NCBI RefSeq assembly: GCF_022965805.1
Contig: NC_133108.1
Span: 25,945,545 to 26,009,544, forward strand
Source of the DNA: Primulina eburnea
Taxonomy: Eukaryota > Streptophyta > Magnoliopsida > Lamiales > Gesneriaceae
DNA length: 64,000 bases
Reading direction: 5' to 3'
The notes under the pieces were generated by a model. That model did no database searches, had not been told where the DNA came from, and was given only the letters and a program-made list of their open reading frames with translations. The position numbers were made by a program, and so were the translations under genes. This document shows, in pieces, positions 48,031 through 58,923 of this stretch; the first letter of the stretch is position 1, and each line of letters begins with the position of its first letter.

Positions 48031-48459
48031 TCACTGCACGAACAACTCATGATACTTCTCTCTCACCTCATCCTTTGGTTCCCACGTAGCCTCTTCGATC
48101 AAATGATTCCTCCAAAATACTTTAACGATGCCGATCTCTTTGTTTCTCAATACTCTGACTCTGCGATCCAAAATCTGGACCGGAATATCTTGGTAGGTCA
48201 AATTCGGCGTCAAGTCCAATGGCTCGTGGTGAAGAACATGGGAAGGATTCGCAATATACTTCCTGAGCATCGATACGTGAAAAACATTATGAACTCTATC
48301 AAGATCTGGCGGTAGGGCTAATCTGTAGGCTCGATCACCAACTCTTTCCAAGATCTCAAAGGGACCAATAAACCTCGGACTCAACTTACCCTTCTTGCCA
48401 AATCGCATCACACCCTTGAGAGGTGCAATCTTCAAGAACACATGGTCGCCCACCTCAAA
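48031..48459 (-). pseudogene. B2 pol, C-terminal part: GPY/F module and chromodomain
   Basis: About 140 codons: [47 protein letters not shown], then a chromodomain ([13 protein letters not shown]...). It retains the linker that B1 lost. An in-frame TAG at 48460-48462 (CAG in B1) separates it from the integrase core. Confidence 0.9.
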
Positions 48460-48462
48460 CTA

Positions 48463-50018
48463 CAACGGTCTGCGACGAACATCCGTATAGCTCTTCTGTC
48501 TCGACTGCGCAGTCTTCATCCTCTCACAGATAACCGCAACAATATCGGCCGTCTATTGGACCAACTCTGGTCCCAACATCTTCCTCTCACCAACCTCATC
48601 CCAATACAAGGGAGATCTACACTTCCTGCCATAAAGTGCCTCATACGGTGCCATGCCAATCGTCGCTTGGTAGCTATTGTTGTACATGAACTCCACAAGA
48701 GGCAACTTAGAATCCCAGCTACCAGAATAATCAATAGTACAAGCTCTGAGCATATCCTTAAGAATCTGAATGACTCTCTCTGACTGACCGTCGCTCTGAG
48801 GGTGATAAGCTATACTGAACGCTAGCCGTGAACCCATAGCTCTGTGTAAACTCTTCCAAAACTCTGAAGTAAATCTAGGGTCACGATCAGAAACAATCGA
48901 CACAGGGACACCGTGAAGTCTAACAATCTCTGCTATGTAATCCTCGGCATACTGATTCATGGAATACGTCGTCTTGAGTGGAAGAAAGTGCGCTGACTTG
49001 GTCAATCGATCAACGATAACCCAAATGGAATTGAAACCCTTCTGCGTCCTAGGAAGACCAGTCACGAAATCCATCGTAATATGCTCCCACTTCCACTGAG
49101 GAATCGGCAAAGATAGCAATGTCCCAGCAGGTCTCTGGTGCTCAATCTTCACCTGCTGACAAGTTAGGCACTGAGAGATAAATACGGCAATATCTTTCTT
49201 CATACCTGGCCACCAGAAAGTCGACGAAGATCCTGATACATCTTGGTGCTGCCTGGATGTATCGAATATGGCGCGGTATGAGCCTCTGTCAAGACGTCTC
49301 GCCGAATATCATCACCAACGGGAACACAAATACGGCCTCTGAAAGTCACCAAACCATCACCATCCATCGCAAACTCTGAGTTACCTCTCTCCTCTGCTCT
49401 AGCTCTCAACTCTGTCAACTGAACATCAACAGTCTGCTCTCTACGGATCCTGTCCGTCAATGTAGCCCGAATGACCAACGCTGAAAAGCGAGCAATGGTC
49501 CCCGAAACTACCAAAGAAATCTCCTCTCTCTGCAAATCCATCAACAATGGTCTCTGAATCAAAGAACTCAAGGAAGAACTCGACTTACGGCTCAAAGCAT
49601 CAGCCACAACGTTTGCCTTCCCCAGGTGGTAACTAATAGTCACATCATAGTCTTTGACAAGCTCTAACCACCTCCTCTGCCGCATATTGAGCTCTTTCTG
49701 GGAAAACAGATACTTCAAACTCTTGTGGTCTGTGAAGATCTCACACTTTTCGCCATACAAATAATGTCTCTGAATCTTCAAGGCGAAAACCACAGCTGCT
49801 AGCTCCAAATCATGTGTCGGATAATTCTTCTCATAATCTTTCAACTGGCGAGAAGCATAGGCTATAACCTTACTTCGCTGCATCAACACTGCACCAAGGC
49901 TTTTCTTCGACGCATCGGTATAGACAACAAAATCCTCTGAACCACTGGGCAAAGAAAGAACAGGAGCTGTCGTCAATCTATCCTTCAACTCTTGAAATGC
50001 ACTCTGGCAATCAATGGA
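48463..50018 (-). pseudogene. B2 pol: RNase H and integrase core
   Basis: RNase H ([37 protein letters not shown]), zinc-binding HHCC, and an integrase core with ITMDF, VSDRD and SDGQSE, so the catalytic triad is kept. Lesions: TAG at 48553-48555 (CAG in B1), and one missing base after 49216, at a place where B1 reads an extra T, which shifts the frame between the HHCC half and the core. Upstream it is bounded by the TAG at 50019-50021. Confidence 0.9.
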
Positions 50019-51205
50019 CTACTCGAACTTCACAGTCTTCCTCGTCAAATTGGTCAATGGCAAGGCAATCTTGGAGAAATCTGAATTGAAACGACGATAA
50101 TAACCCGCCAAACCAAGGAAACTGCGTACCTCTGAAACAGTAGTAGGAATAGGCCACTTCTGAACTGCCTCTATCTTCACTGGATCAACAGCTATGCCAT
50201 CTTTCGAAACAACATGGCCTAGAAAAGAAATCCGATCCAACCAAAATTCACACTTCTTCAACTTAGCATACAGCCTCTTCTCCCTCAACAAACGAAGAAC
50301 AGCTCTGAGATGCTCTACATGAAGCTCTCTGGTCTTGGAATAGATCAAGATGTCGTCGATGAAGACAATGACGAAGCTATCCAAATACGGCTTGAACACA
50401 CGGTTCATCAGGTCCATGAAAACTGAAGGAGCATTGGTCAGACCAAAAGACATCACAAGAAACTCATAGTGACCATACCTGGTCCGGAACGCTGTCTTAG
50501 GGATATCGGACTCCCTAACCTTTAACTGATTGTAGCCAGACCGAAGATCAATCTTTGAAAATACAGTAGCACCATGAAGTTGGTCAAATAGATCGTCAAT
50601 CCGTGGCAACGGATACTTGTTCTTGATCGTCACTTTGTTGAGCTCCCTATAGTCGATACACAGCCGCAAAGACCCATATTTCTTCTTAACGAAAAGAACC
50701 AGAGCTCCCCAAGGCGAAGAACTCGGACGAATAAAACCCTTGTCCAAAAGATCCTGCAAATGCGTCTTCAACTCCTTCATCTCAGTAGGGGCCATTCGGT
50801 ACGTAGCCTTAGAAATAGGAACCGTACCTGGAGCTAGATCAATAACAAACTCAACATCTCTATCCGGCGGCAAACCCGGCACATCATCCTCAAACACATC
50901 AGCAAACTCCCACACAACATCAATATCATCAATATTCAACTTAATCAATCTATCCACATCCACAATCGAAGCCAGAAACACATCACAACCTCTACACATC
51001 AACTTCTCAGCCTCAAGACAAGAAATAAAAGGAAGGACCAGCGAAGTACCTGCACTGGCGAGAACTCCTCCCTAATGCTATCATCTGCAAAGGTCACCGT
51101 CTTAGCAACGCAATCAATAACAACACGATAGGTCGACAGCCAATCCATGCCAAGAATAACATCAAAGGCAACCATCGGGATAACAATCAAATCAGCAAAA
51201 ACAAC
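50019..51205 (-). pseudogene. B2 pol: protease end and reverse transcriptase
   Basis: RT with [34 protein letters not shown] and [13 protein letters not shown]; the active-site Asp pair is present. It starts inside the protease end (FDVILGMDWLSTY). Lesions: a missing base near 51073 between protease and RT (B1 has TTAATG where B2 has TAATG), and TAG at 50019-50021, where the neighbouring family has a Trp codon. The upstream boundary is a TGA at 51206-51208. Confidence 0.9.
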
Positions 51206-52441
51206 TCACTCCTCAATATGAACAGGGCATGCATAAACAATAAATGGCGGGCACAACACATCCCCCGAAGGCAAAACAACATTAAGCTGGAGGGGAAGAA
51301 TAGAAGGAACTATACCCAACGATCTCAAAAACAATTCAGACATAAAAGAATGAGTAACACCAGTATCAATCAAAGTCGTAGCTACTCTTCCTGAAATCAA
51401 AATAGTGCTAGAGATCACAGAAGAATCATGATTAATACCTTCCTTGGTCATCGAAAAGATGCGACCCTGCACTTTATCCTTGCTCGCTCCCTTCGGAAAA
51501 TCTCTGGCAATGTGGCCTGCCGTGCCACAACGATAACAAGAATGAGTGCCAAATCCGCACTCTCCTCTATGATGTCTGCTGAACTTAGGACACAGCGGCT
51601 TCTCGGGATCAACTGGTATTGGCGGTGGTCTAGGACTCGGCTCTATCTTTCCCTTACCTTTGAAACGATCCTTGCCTCTCTGATTCGAGCCCTGGCCTCT
51701 CTGAATAACAGTTTGATGCCTCTCTTGCCTCTCCCTGGCGATATCTTTCTCGTCCTGCTCGGCCAACAACGCCTTCGACACGATCTCTTTGAAAGTCACA
51801 GCCTTGGACATGTTAATGTCCCTCCGAATCTCTGCTCTAAGGCCTCGAATGAAGTGAGCGCCTTTGTCCTTGTCGTTGGAAGCAATATACGGGGCAAACA
51901 GACAACCCTCCTCGAATTTGAGAATGTACTCATCAACGTTCAAGCTCCCCTGTCGAAGCTCCAGAAACTCTGTCACCTTCCTAGCTCGAAGGGCGTCTGG
52001 GAAGTACTTGTCATAGAACAAATCAGTAAACTCTTACCACTTCAACACTGAAACATCAACACTAACCTTCGTGGCATTCCACCAGATACGTGCAGCCTTT
52101 ACCAACATGAATACTGCACAGCTGATCCTGTCTTTATCTTCGTACTGGAGATGATCGAAGATCGCCTCTAGAGCCTTGATCCACTCCACTGCAACTAAAG
52201 GATCAGTGCTACCTGTGAATTCCGATGGATCCATTCTCTTGAAAGCAAAAAAGACGGCATCAGTGCCAACTGCCTGAGCTACTTGGCCTCTCACTTGGCC
52301 TCTACCTTGTCCTGTTCCTTGCAATCGAAGCAGCTGCTGAATCTGCTTACTGTGGACTTTGGCCTGCTCCTTGCCGAACTCGTCGACAACTCTCGAGGAA
52401 GAACTATCCTCACCCTCTACTGCTTTCCTCTTAGGTGGCAT
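51206..52441 (-). pseudogene. B2 gag and protease start
   Basis: Starts at the ATG at 52441 (PPKRKAVEGEDSSSS). Gag core (MDPSEFTGSTDPLVAVEWIK, RIWWNA, LFYDKYFPDALR), zinc knuckle CYRCGTAGHIARDF with its last Cys replaced by Phe (B1 keeps Cys), preceded by CPKFSRHHRGEC (Cys to Phe also), then protease with LIDTGVTHSF. In-frame TAA at 52034-52036 splits gag after about 135 codons, and TGA at 51206-51208 ends the protease. Both Cys-to-Phe changes would disable RNA binding. Confidence 0.9.
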
Positions 52442-52557
52442 ACTCTACAATGTGCTCACAAAACACCAATCAATAGATAACAATGGATAGATGCAAAGAA
52501 AACATACCCGGACAGTTGAAAGTAGACGAAGTCATATTCATTGGTCCGAAGAACGGT

Positions 52558-52569
52558 GCTCTGATACCA
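52558..52569 (-). other. Primer-binding site of B2
   Basis: Element sense TGGTATCAGAGC, five bases from the 5' LTR. Initiator-Met tRNA complement. Confidence 0.93.
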
Positions 52570-52574
52570 CTAAA

Positions 52575-53631
52575 TGTGACACCCTGACCCGTTACAATTA
52601 AAAATACATCGGAATTTAAAATTTTCTTGCAAATGGAAGGAGTTTCAAAATACATTTCCAAATATCATCAAAATTATTAACATGATCAACTAAATGATAC
52701 ATCAAAATACAAAACATCATTTTAATGATCATGTACAAAACATTTCTTGCAAAACAAACTACTTCCTTCCAATCTTCGTATGCATATGACTCCCATCCAC
52801 AGTCAACGTCCTGGCCCGTCACTCTTATCTGCATCACATGAAAATAACTGAAATGAGTATAAAACTCAGCAAGTGGAACTCTTACATAGCAATGAACATA
52901 TTATACTCTGTAAAACATAGCTTTGAAATCATTAAATACCACCAACTCTGAAACATGAATATCATAGCAATAGCAATAACAATGAGATGGTATTTCTCTT
53001 TACTCTGGCTGGATTGATATCAATAGTAACTCTGTCTGTGGTGCTCGTATCCCAATCGATATAAACCGATAACTCTGAGGGTATAAGTCTATGGTCGTTG
53101 ATCAACTAATTGCATGCAATCTCTGACTATGTATCTATCAATCCAATAAAACATTTGAAACTCTCTCTTGGCATTTAATCAATAACTTTGAAGTCTATAC
53201 TCTTTGTATTCCCTTTGAACAATTGAGACATCAAATGCCTCCAATATATATAACAATTGAATCAATACATACTATGGATCTAATGGAAGGGAATATCACA
53301 ATAAAACCTTTGAAACACAATACATATACTATCATGTGAGCACAAGGGATGAAATTCCACTTACAAACCACAAGAACACCTCAATCTATGCTCTTGATAC
53401 ACCACCTACAACAATAATCCATAAATAACATCAACATCAACTCCATATCCAAGAACTCAAGCCAATAAATCCATAAATCCAACAAATACATCAAACCTAT
53501 AACATCTCTTCTCCAAAACCAAGAGATAACACAACCAAAAGCTTACCTTAGCTTCCTAGCACCAAGGAGAACTTTGATCTCTACTCGAAAATCGAACTAG
53601 AACCAAGAATCAAAGGTAGGAAATGAAAGAA
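52575..53631 (-). repeat. B2 5' LTR, truncated
   Basis: Aligns with 46362 to about 47418 and then stops at GAAAGAA, where C2 sequence (ACACAATTCTG) begins. The missing part includes U3 and the GC-rich array, so B2 has no promoter of its own. Confidence 0.9.
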
Positions 53632-55136
53632 CACAATTCTGAAATCTTATCTAGGCAAACATCAGCCAATTTGTATAATACTGACCAATCTGTCAATACT
53701 AAACTCGATTTCAGTGGATCTACTGAATACGTAAGGATGCAATCTGCTCTTTTCTGTATTAATCGAGTCATATACAGCACAGATATCAAAGGAATTCGAA
53801 ATCTAGAATCTTTATCGTGAAATCTTTACTCATCAGCCATATCTGGTCTGACTCTTACCATTTCTGGAAAAAATTCTACAATATGTCGGTACTTGTTCAG
53901 CATATACATATCAATAATGCGTTCAAATCAGAAAACACAAGTACATCATAATCTATCTATATTTCATTCTCATATTACTGTAGTATACAATATATACAGA
54001 AATCTCTGATATCAACATTTTCCTCAACAAGCTAGGAAATCAATACTACAGTACAACTAGACCCAACGGATGCAGCATATCTCCATGCTACTCCATCAAA
54101 TATAATCATATGAAATGCATTAGTATACATCAATACATATGCATCATAATCATAAAAGAATAGTATCTGTCACTATATCTGGGTCTGTTCTACCATCAGT
54201 GTCATCAGATGATTCTATTCCCTAAAGTCTTCGGGAATCTCTTTGAGGACAAACTCTCGCAAAGTGTCCCGACTGTTTACAGACATTGCATCTACTAAGT
54301 ACTCCTTGGCAGTGTTCTGTGGAATGTCTTCCTCCACAAGTTCTGCAGTATACTCCAGTATAACTCGGACTGGAAACACTGGAGCTAGATGAACTACTCT
54401 GTCCACCTCTTAAGTTCTTAATCTGTTTCTTTTCGATCTTCAATGGTTCTTTCTTTTTACCACTGTTACTGCCAATCTCAACTCTGGAAGGCAGTTGTTG
54501 TGGATTCGATGCTGGAAGATCATACGATACTCCATGTTGTCCTATCAGAACCGTTTCTGCTCTTTTGGCTCTGTTCAATGTATCAACAAAACTACTCGAT
54601 TGCTTCAAATTCACCAATGTACGTATCTCAGGATTCAATCCCTGAATAAACTGGCTAGATATCGCATCATCATTCCTAGCCACAAGAGGGGCAAAACGTA
54701 ATAAGGTGAAGAACTGTACCAAATACTCATCAATACTCATCTGACACTGTCTCAAGTTAGTAAACTCTGCACTTCTGTCCTGTTTGTATGATGTAGGGAA
54801 GAATCTTTGATAAAATTCAAATTTAAAGATCTTCCACGATATTACTGAACAACTCTGTTCTAAAGCTCCTTTGGTTAGTAACCACCATCTTCTTGCAGTC
54901 TCTCACAATTGGTTCTTAATCAGGTTAACTCTACACTCATCTGTGAGACCAAGAAATTCAAATACCATTTCTGTCTCCTCAAGCCAATTCTCACAATCTG
55001 CTGGTGTCTGAGTTCCCTTCAGAATCGGCGGTTGAAACGACTGAAACCTCTTCATCGGTGTTTCTATCTGATTCTCTGATATATCTATCTGTTCAGTCGA
55101 AGTACTGCCCTTTTCTGAAATTTTTCGAGGCGGTAT
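53632..55136 (-). pseudogene. C2 gag-protease remnant
   Basis: Homologous to element A gag from PPRKIS to the protease/RT junction. The start codon position (55134-55136) reads ATA as in C1. TGA at 54903-54905 replaces an Arg codon in the gag core (CGA to TGA). The open piece 54222-54755 keeps the Cys-rich motif CRTCGGRHSTEHC and the knuckle CNVCKQSGHFARVC, then shifts frame. TAA at 53826-53828 stands where element A has a Trp codon. No DTG protease motif is readable. The left end joins truncated B2. Confidence 0.87.
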
Positions 55137-55461
55137 ATCTGATAATCAAACAGATTAGTACATAATCTATACAATCTGTCTCAGCCCTCCTCTGATCATA
55201 TACCTCTGATCCAGTCTCAGTTCTGATTCAGGATTAGTAATTACATGCTGCAATCAACTCAGATAACAAACAACATGTAATAGGGAAAACAGTAAATTAT
55301 GCTAGCACCCACAATGTAAGTCAACATTGAAATAAATCTCATGCTAGCAATCACATGCAAGGAAAGAAAATTCAATCTACCCCGCTCATTCTCTTCTATC
55401 CCAATCTATCTCAGTCTAAAGGGTCTATCAGTTCTGACTATCTCAACCTAAAAGATCTATC
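55137..55461 (-). other. C2 leader
   Basis: Non-coding; shares ACCCCGCTCATTCTCTTC and CATGCTAGCAATCAC-type words with the leaders of A and C1. No gene seen. Confidence 0.7.
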
Positions 55462-55473
55462 GCTCTGATACCA
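55462..55473 (-). other. Primer-binding site of C2
   Basis: Element sense TGGTATCAGAGC, five bases after the 5' LTR end. Intact, in contrast to the decayed coding region. Confidence 0.93.
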
Positions 55474-55478
55474 CCTGT

Positions 55479-57688
55479 TGTGGGGACCCGGACGCTGATC
55501 TTTTCTTAATTATCTTTGGGATTTATTTATCAATTCAGATAAAACAGGGTCTAAAAATTTTTCTTTTTAAAATACAAGTGCGGAAGGTAATGGCATCTAT
55601 GTAATATACATATCTGTATAAAACTACGTTTCAGTACCAAAATACAATAATGTACAATAGTCTCTCAATTAATCTAAGGTTCGACTACTAAAGTTCAAGT
55701 AATAAAACCTATCTATATCCAAGTCCGGAATCACCACGCTAAACTCGTCTTCTCTCATCATCTTCTCGACCCCGATCTTGCCCCACCTGTTGTCATGCAC
55801 ACATACAAAACAAGACAACAGCCGGATACTCTGGTGAGAATAAATCCCAGTATAAAACATAGTAAGCATGTATAGAAACAATCTAAATCATAAAACATGC
55901 TATCATGAACATATTCAAAAGTAATAGATTTCATAATCTATAAAATCAAATCAAAATAAGCATGCAACTCAATTCAGATAAACATGCAGTTTAATCAAAT
56001 CATAAACACATGCTATCATGACTGAAAGCAATAAAGATGGGTTTCATAGTCTATGATACCACATCCATAAGCACATGCAGTTCTAGTCAAATCATGTCTA
56101 GACTCGACTCAACTATACCTCTAGGGATCCCGTTGTGAATAAGACGATCTATCACCTACTCTCCAATCGGGGTGACGGTACGTCTTATTCCTAGACTTCG
56201 GTCTCATCTATATCCACATCTACAATAGGAGAGTGAATCTTCCCCTAAGCCGTGATACCACCGAACGTCTAGAAGTTTGACTGTTTATGTCAGACTCTCC
56301 TATCTTAGATGCAATGCATATAAATCTATAAACATAGCAGTAGCATATCAGCATATAAACAAAGCAGATTCATATCAGAATATAACAATAATCTAGTATG
56401 TGATTTTTGTTGGGAAACTCAAATAGGATCTTATTTGAGTTATATCTTCCCATATGTCACATGAATTATACCTTTGTCGTCCCGATCTGACGAAGACGAT
56501 GATCTGTATTCAAATCTGTCCATATCAATCTGAAATGACAATATCAAATACGCTGTGTCAGTGAATAATTCAATACACAATCTGTTCTGATCAATATTCA
56601 AATCAGTATACAATCTGATCAATATCTGAATAAGATACAATCTAAGTCATGTCATCGATATCACAATACAGTCTACATAATTTCTGAGTCTGATCAATCT
56701 CAATCAATACCGAATCTGATCAATATAACTCAACTGATGTTTAAACGGCATAACAACACAATCTCGATACCCCGTTAGTCTAAACATCACAGATATAATA
56801 CCAGAACTCATAATCAATACTGACATAACTCCTAATCTCAACGATAACACAAATCTGATATCGAATCTCTGTCAATATCTTTCAAAAATCATAACATATA
56901 CAGAAGCTATCTGTTCTTCAATCTGACTTCAATTCTATAATATCTACTGTAGCAGAAACACCATATCTGAATCATATTCAATTCTAGCAACATCATAATT
57001 TAAAAACATCTCAAAACGTAACAAAACTTACGTCCTTTTGTAGCTCGTAGCTAAAGGAACTCAGAACTGCAGTCGGATTCAAATTCTGCTAAACGGTTCT
57101 GGCACAATCGAAATCTAAAGGCGTAAGAACTTTAGGGAGGATTTCTCGTGCCTTGTTGCTGAGTTTTCTGAAGAAATAACGTGTCAAGCCCTTATATATA
57201 TATTGCATGCAAATCTGGCAACGTGGCTTCATTATTCAAGCTCCACGCATGACCGCGGGTGCGGTCATGACATGCACCGCGGGTGCGGTCGTGCAATGCC
57301 TATCCTGGCATTTCTCGAAAGCTCAGACCGCGGGTGCGGTCCTTCCAATACCAGCGGGTGCGGTGTCGGCACCGCGGGTGCGCTCTGACTAGCACCGCGG
57401 GTGCGGTCTTGCCATTTCCAAAAACACCAACTTTCTGCCACTCAACCGTGGGTGCGGTCTTGTCTGGCACCGCGGGTGCGGTGTGGCTTCGGCCTTTCTT
57501 GCAAAAATCCATCATTGCATGACCGCGGGTGCACTCCTGTTCTGAGCGCGGATGCGGTCTTGCAAACCCTATTTTCTTATGTCTTTTCTTCCCTCATTGC
57601 CTGTCATGCATTCCCATATCTTCCGAGTCTCATATTAATGAAGATTAATAATCTTGGTTTATCAATTCTATAATTCCTGGGCATTACA
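55479..57688 (-). repeat. C2 5' LTR (promoter copy)
   Basis: 2210 bp, partner of 43273-45475. TATA box at 57192-57201, GC-rich array at 57251-57559. It has a 6-bp insertion near 56757 relative to the 3' LTR and about 45-50 substitutions by eye. Confidence 0.94.
57251..57559 (-). promoter_or_regulatory. ACCGCGGGTGCGGT motif array in the C2 5' LTR
   Basis: Same ten-copy arrangement as 45039-45346. Several copies differ between the two LTRs (a base inserted in one near 57353, CCGTGG near 57446, CGGATGC near 57550), so the motif array changes at CG sites like the rest of the LTR. Confidence 0.8.
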
Positions 57689-57693
57689 ATAAT

Positions 57694-58216
57694 AACCCGC
57701 CAAACCAAGGAAACTGCGTACCTCAGAAACACTATGCCATCTTTCGAAACAACATGGCCTAGAAAAGAAATCCGCTCCAACCAAAACTCACACTTCTTCA
57801 ACTTGGCAAACAACCTTTTCTCCCTCAACAATCGGAGAACAACTCTAAGATGCTCTGCATGAAGCTCTCTGGTCTTGGAATAAATCAAGATGTCGTCGAT
57901 GAAGACAATGACGAAGCTATCCAAGAACGGCTTGAACACACGGTTCATCAGGTCCATTTAAACTGAAGGAGCATTGGTCAGACCAAAAGACATCACAAGA
58001 AACTCATAGTGACCACACCTGGTCCGGAACGCCGTCTTAGGGATATCAGACTCCCTAACCTTCAACTGATAGTAAGCAGACCGAAGATCAATCTTCGAAA
58101 ATACAGTGGCACCCTGAAGTTGGTCAAATAGATCGTCAATCCGTGGCAACGGATACTTGTTCTTGATCGTCACTTTGTTGAGATCCCTATAGTCGATACA
58201 CAGCCGCAAAGACCCA
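57694..58216 (-). pseudogene. B1 reverse transcriptase remnant
   Basis: Continues B1 pol on the far side of C2. The RT blocks [37 protein letters not shown] and [10 protein letters not shown] are readable. Lesions: about 14 bp missing near 58217, TAA at 57958-57960 just before the MDLMNR block (TTC in B2), and about 52 bp missing near 57732 (flanked by AACA in B2). The enzyme is dead, although the FIDD residues remain. Confidence 0.9.
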
Positions 58217-58923
58217 TCTAATAACCGGAGCTCCCCAAGGCGAAGAACTCAGACGAATAAAACCCTTGTCTAGAAGATCCTGCAACTGCGTCTTCAACTC
58301 CTTCATCTCGATAGGGGCCATCCTATACGGAGCCATAGAAATAGGAACCGTACCTGGAGCTAAATAAATCACAAACTCAACGTCTCTGTCCGGCGGCAAA
58401 CCTGGCACGTCATCCTCAAACACATCAGCAAACTCCCTCACCACATCGATATCATCAATATTCAACTTAATCAATCTATCCACATCCACAATCGAAGCCA
58501 GAAACACATCACAACCTCTACACATCAACTTCTCAGCCTCAAGACAAGAAATAAAAGGAAGGACCAGCGAAGTACCTGCACTGGCGAGAACTCCTCCCTT
58601 AATGCCATCATCTTCCTTGGTCATCGAAAAGATACGACCCTGCACTCTATCCTTGCTCGCTCCCCTGGGACAATCTCTGGCAATGTGGCCTGCCGTGCCA
58701 CAACGATAACAAGAATGAGTGCCAAATCTGCACTCTCCTCGGTGATGTCTGCTGCACTTAGGACACAAAGGCTTCTCGGGATCAACTGGAACTGACGGTG
58801 GTCTAGGACTCGGCTCTATCTTGCCTTTCCCTTTATAACGATCATTGCCTCTCTGATTCGAGCCCTGGCCTCTCTGAACACTAGCTTGATGCCTCTTTTG
58901 CCTCTCTCTGGCGATGTCCTTCT
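58217..58923 (-). pseudogene. B1 gag 3' end joined to RT start, protease deleted
   Basis: Contains the gag basic stretch, CPKCSRHHRGEC, the intact knuckle CYRCGTAGHIARDC, FSMTKEDDGIKGG, then the RT lead-in [10 protein letters not shown] and MAPIEMKELK. Compared with B2 about 353 bp (51087-51440 of B2) is missing at about 58610, which removes the whole aspartic protease. The reading frame stays open across this junction. Cut at 58923 by the copia LTR. Confidence 0.88.

Larger units (their letters stand above)
46362..53631 (-). mobile_element. Element B2: B-family chromovirus nested in C2, 5' LTR truncated
   Basis: 3' LTR 46362-47990, polypurine tract, pol and gag on the - strand, primer-binding site 52558-52569, and a 5' LTR (52575-53631) that stops after about 1057 bp and joins C2 protease/RT-junction sequence. 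The left side abuts C2 integrase. So part of the B2 LTR and the RT-to-integrase part of C2 (about 2 kb by comparison with A) were deleted together. The coding region has all domains but at least five nonsense changes and two 1-bp deletions. Confidence 0.9.
43273..57688 (-). mobile_element. Element C2: C-family LTR element with decayed interior, inserted in B1 pol
   Basis: LTRs at 43273-45475 and 55479-57688, primer-binding site 55462-55473, polypurine tract 45476-45488 and TSD ATAAT. The interior has only a decayed gag-protease (53632-55136) and a decayed integrase piece (45489-46361); the region between was lost when B2 inserted and was truncated. By eye the LTRs differ at roughly 45-50 places in 2.2 kb (about 98% identical), yet the coding remnants are far more degraded, so the element was probably already non-coding when it moved. 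Confidence 0.92.
39709..58923 (-). mobile_element. Element B1: defective chromovirus, - strand, split by C2 and cut by a copia element
   Basis: Parts: 3' LTR 39709-41328, polypurine tract about 41329-41342, RNase H-integrase-chromodomain 41369-43272, [element C2 43273-57688], RT and gag remnants 57694-58923, then cut by the copia LTR at 58924. The host sequence continues exactly through the C2 insertion when the ATAAT duplication is counted once, matching the related B2 at about 50091. The flank on the left is GTACG of C1 gag (39704-39708). Its own 5' LTR is outside the window. Confidence 0.92.

Noticed and set aside
19614..58923. Endogenous pararetrovirus (caulimovirid) sequence
   Set aside because: RT is followed by RNase H, integrase and chromodomain, with LTRs and TSDs; no movement-protein or coat-type features are seen.
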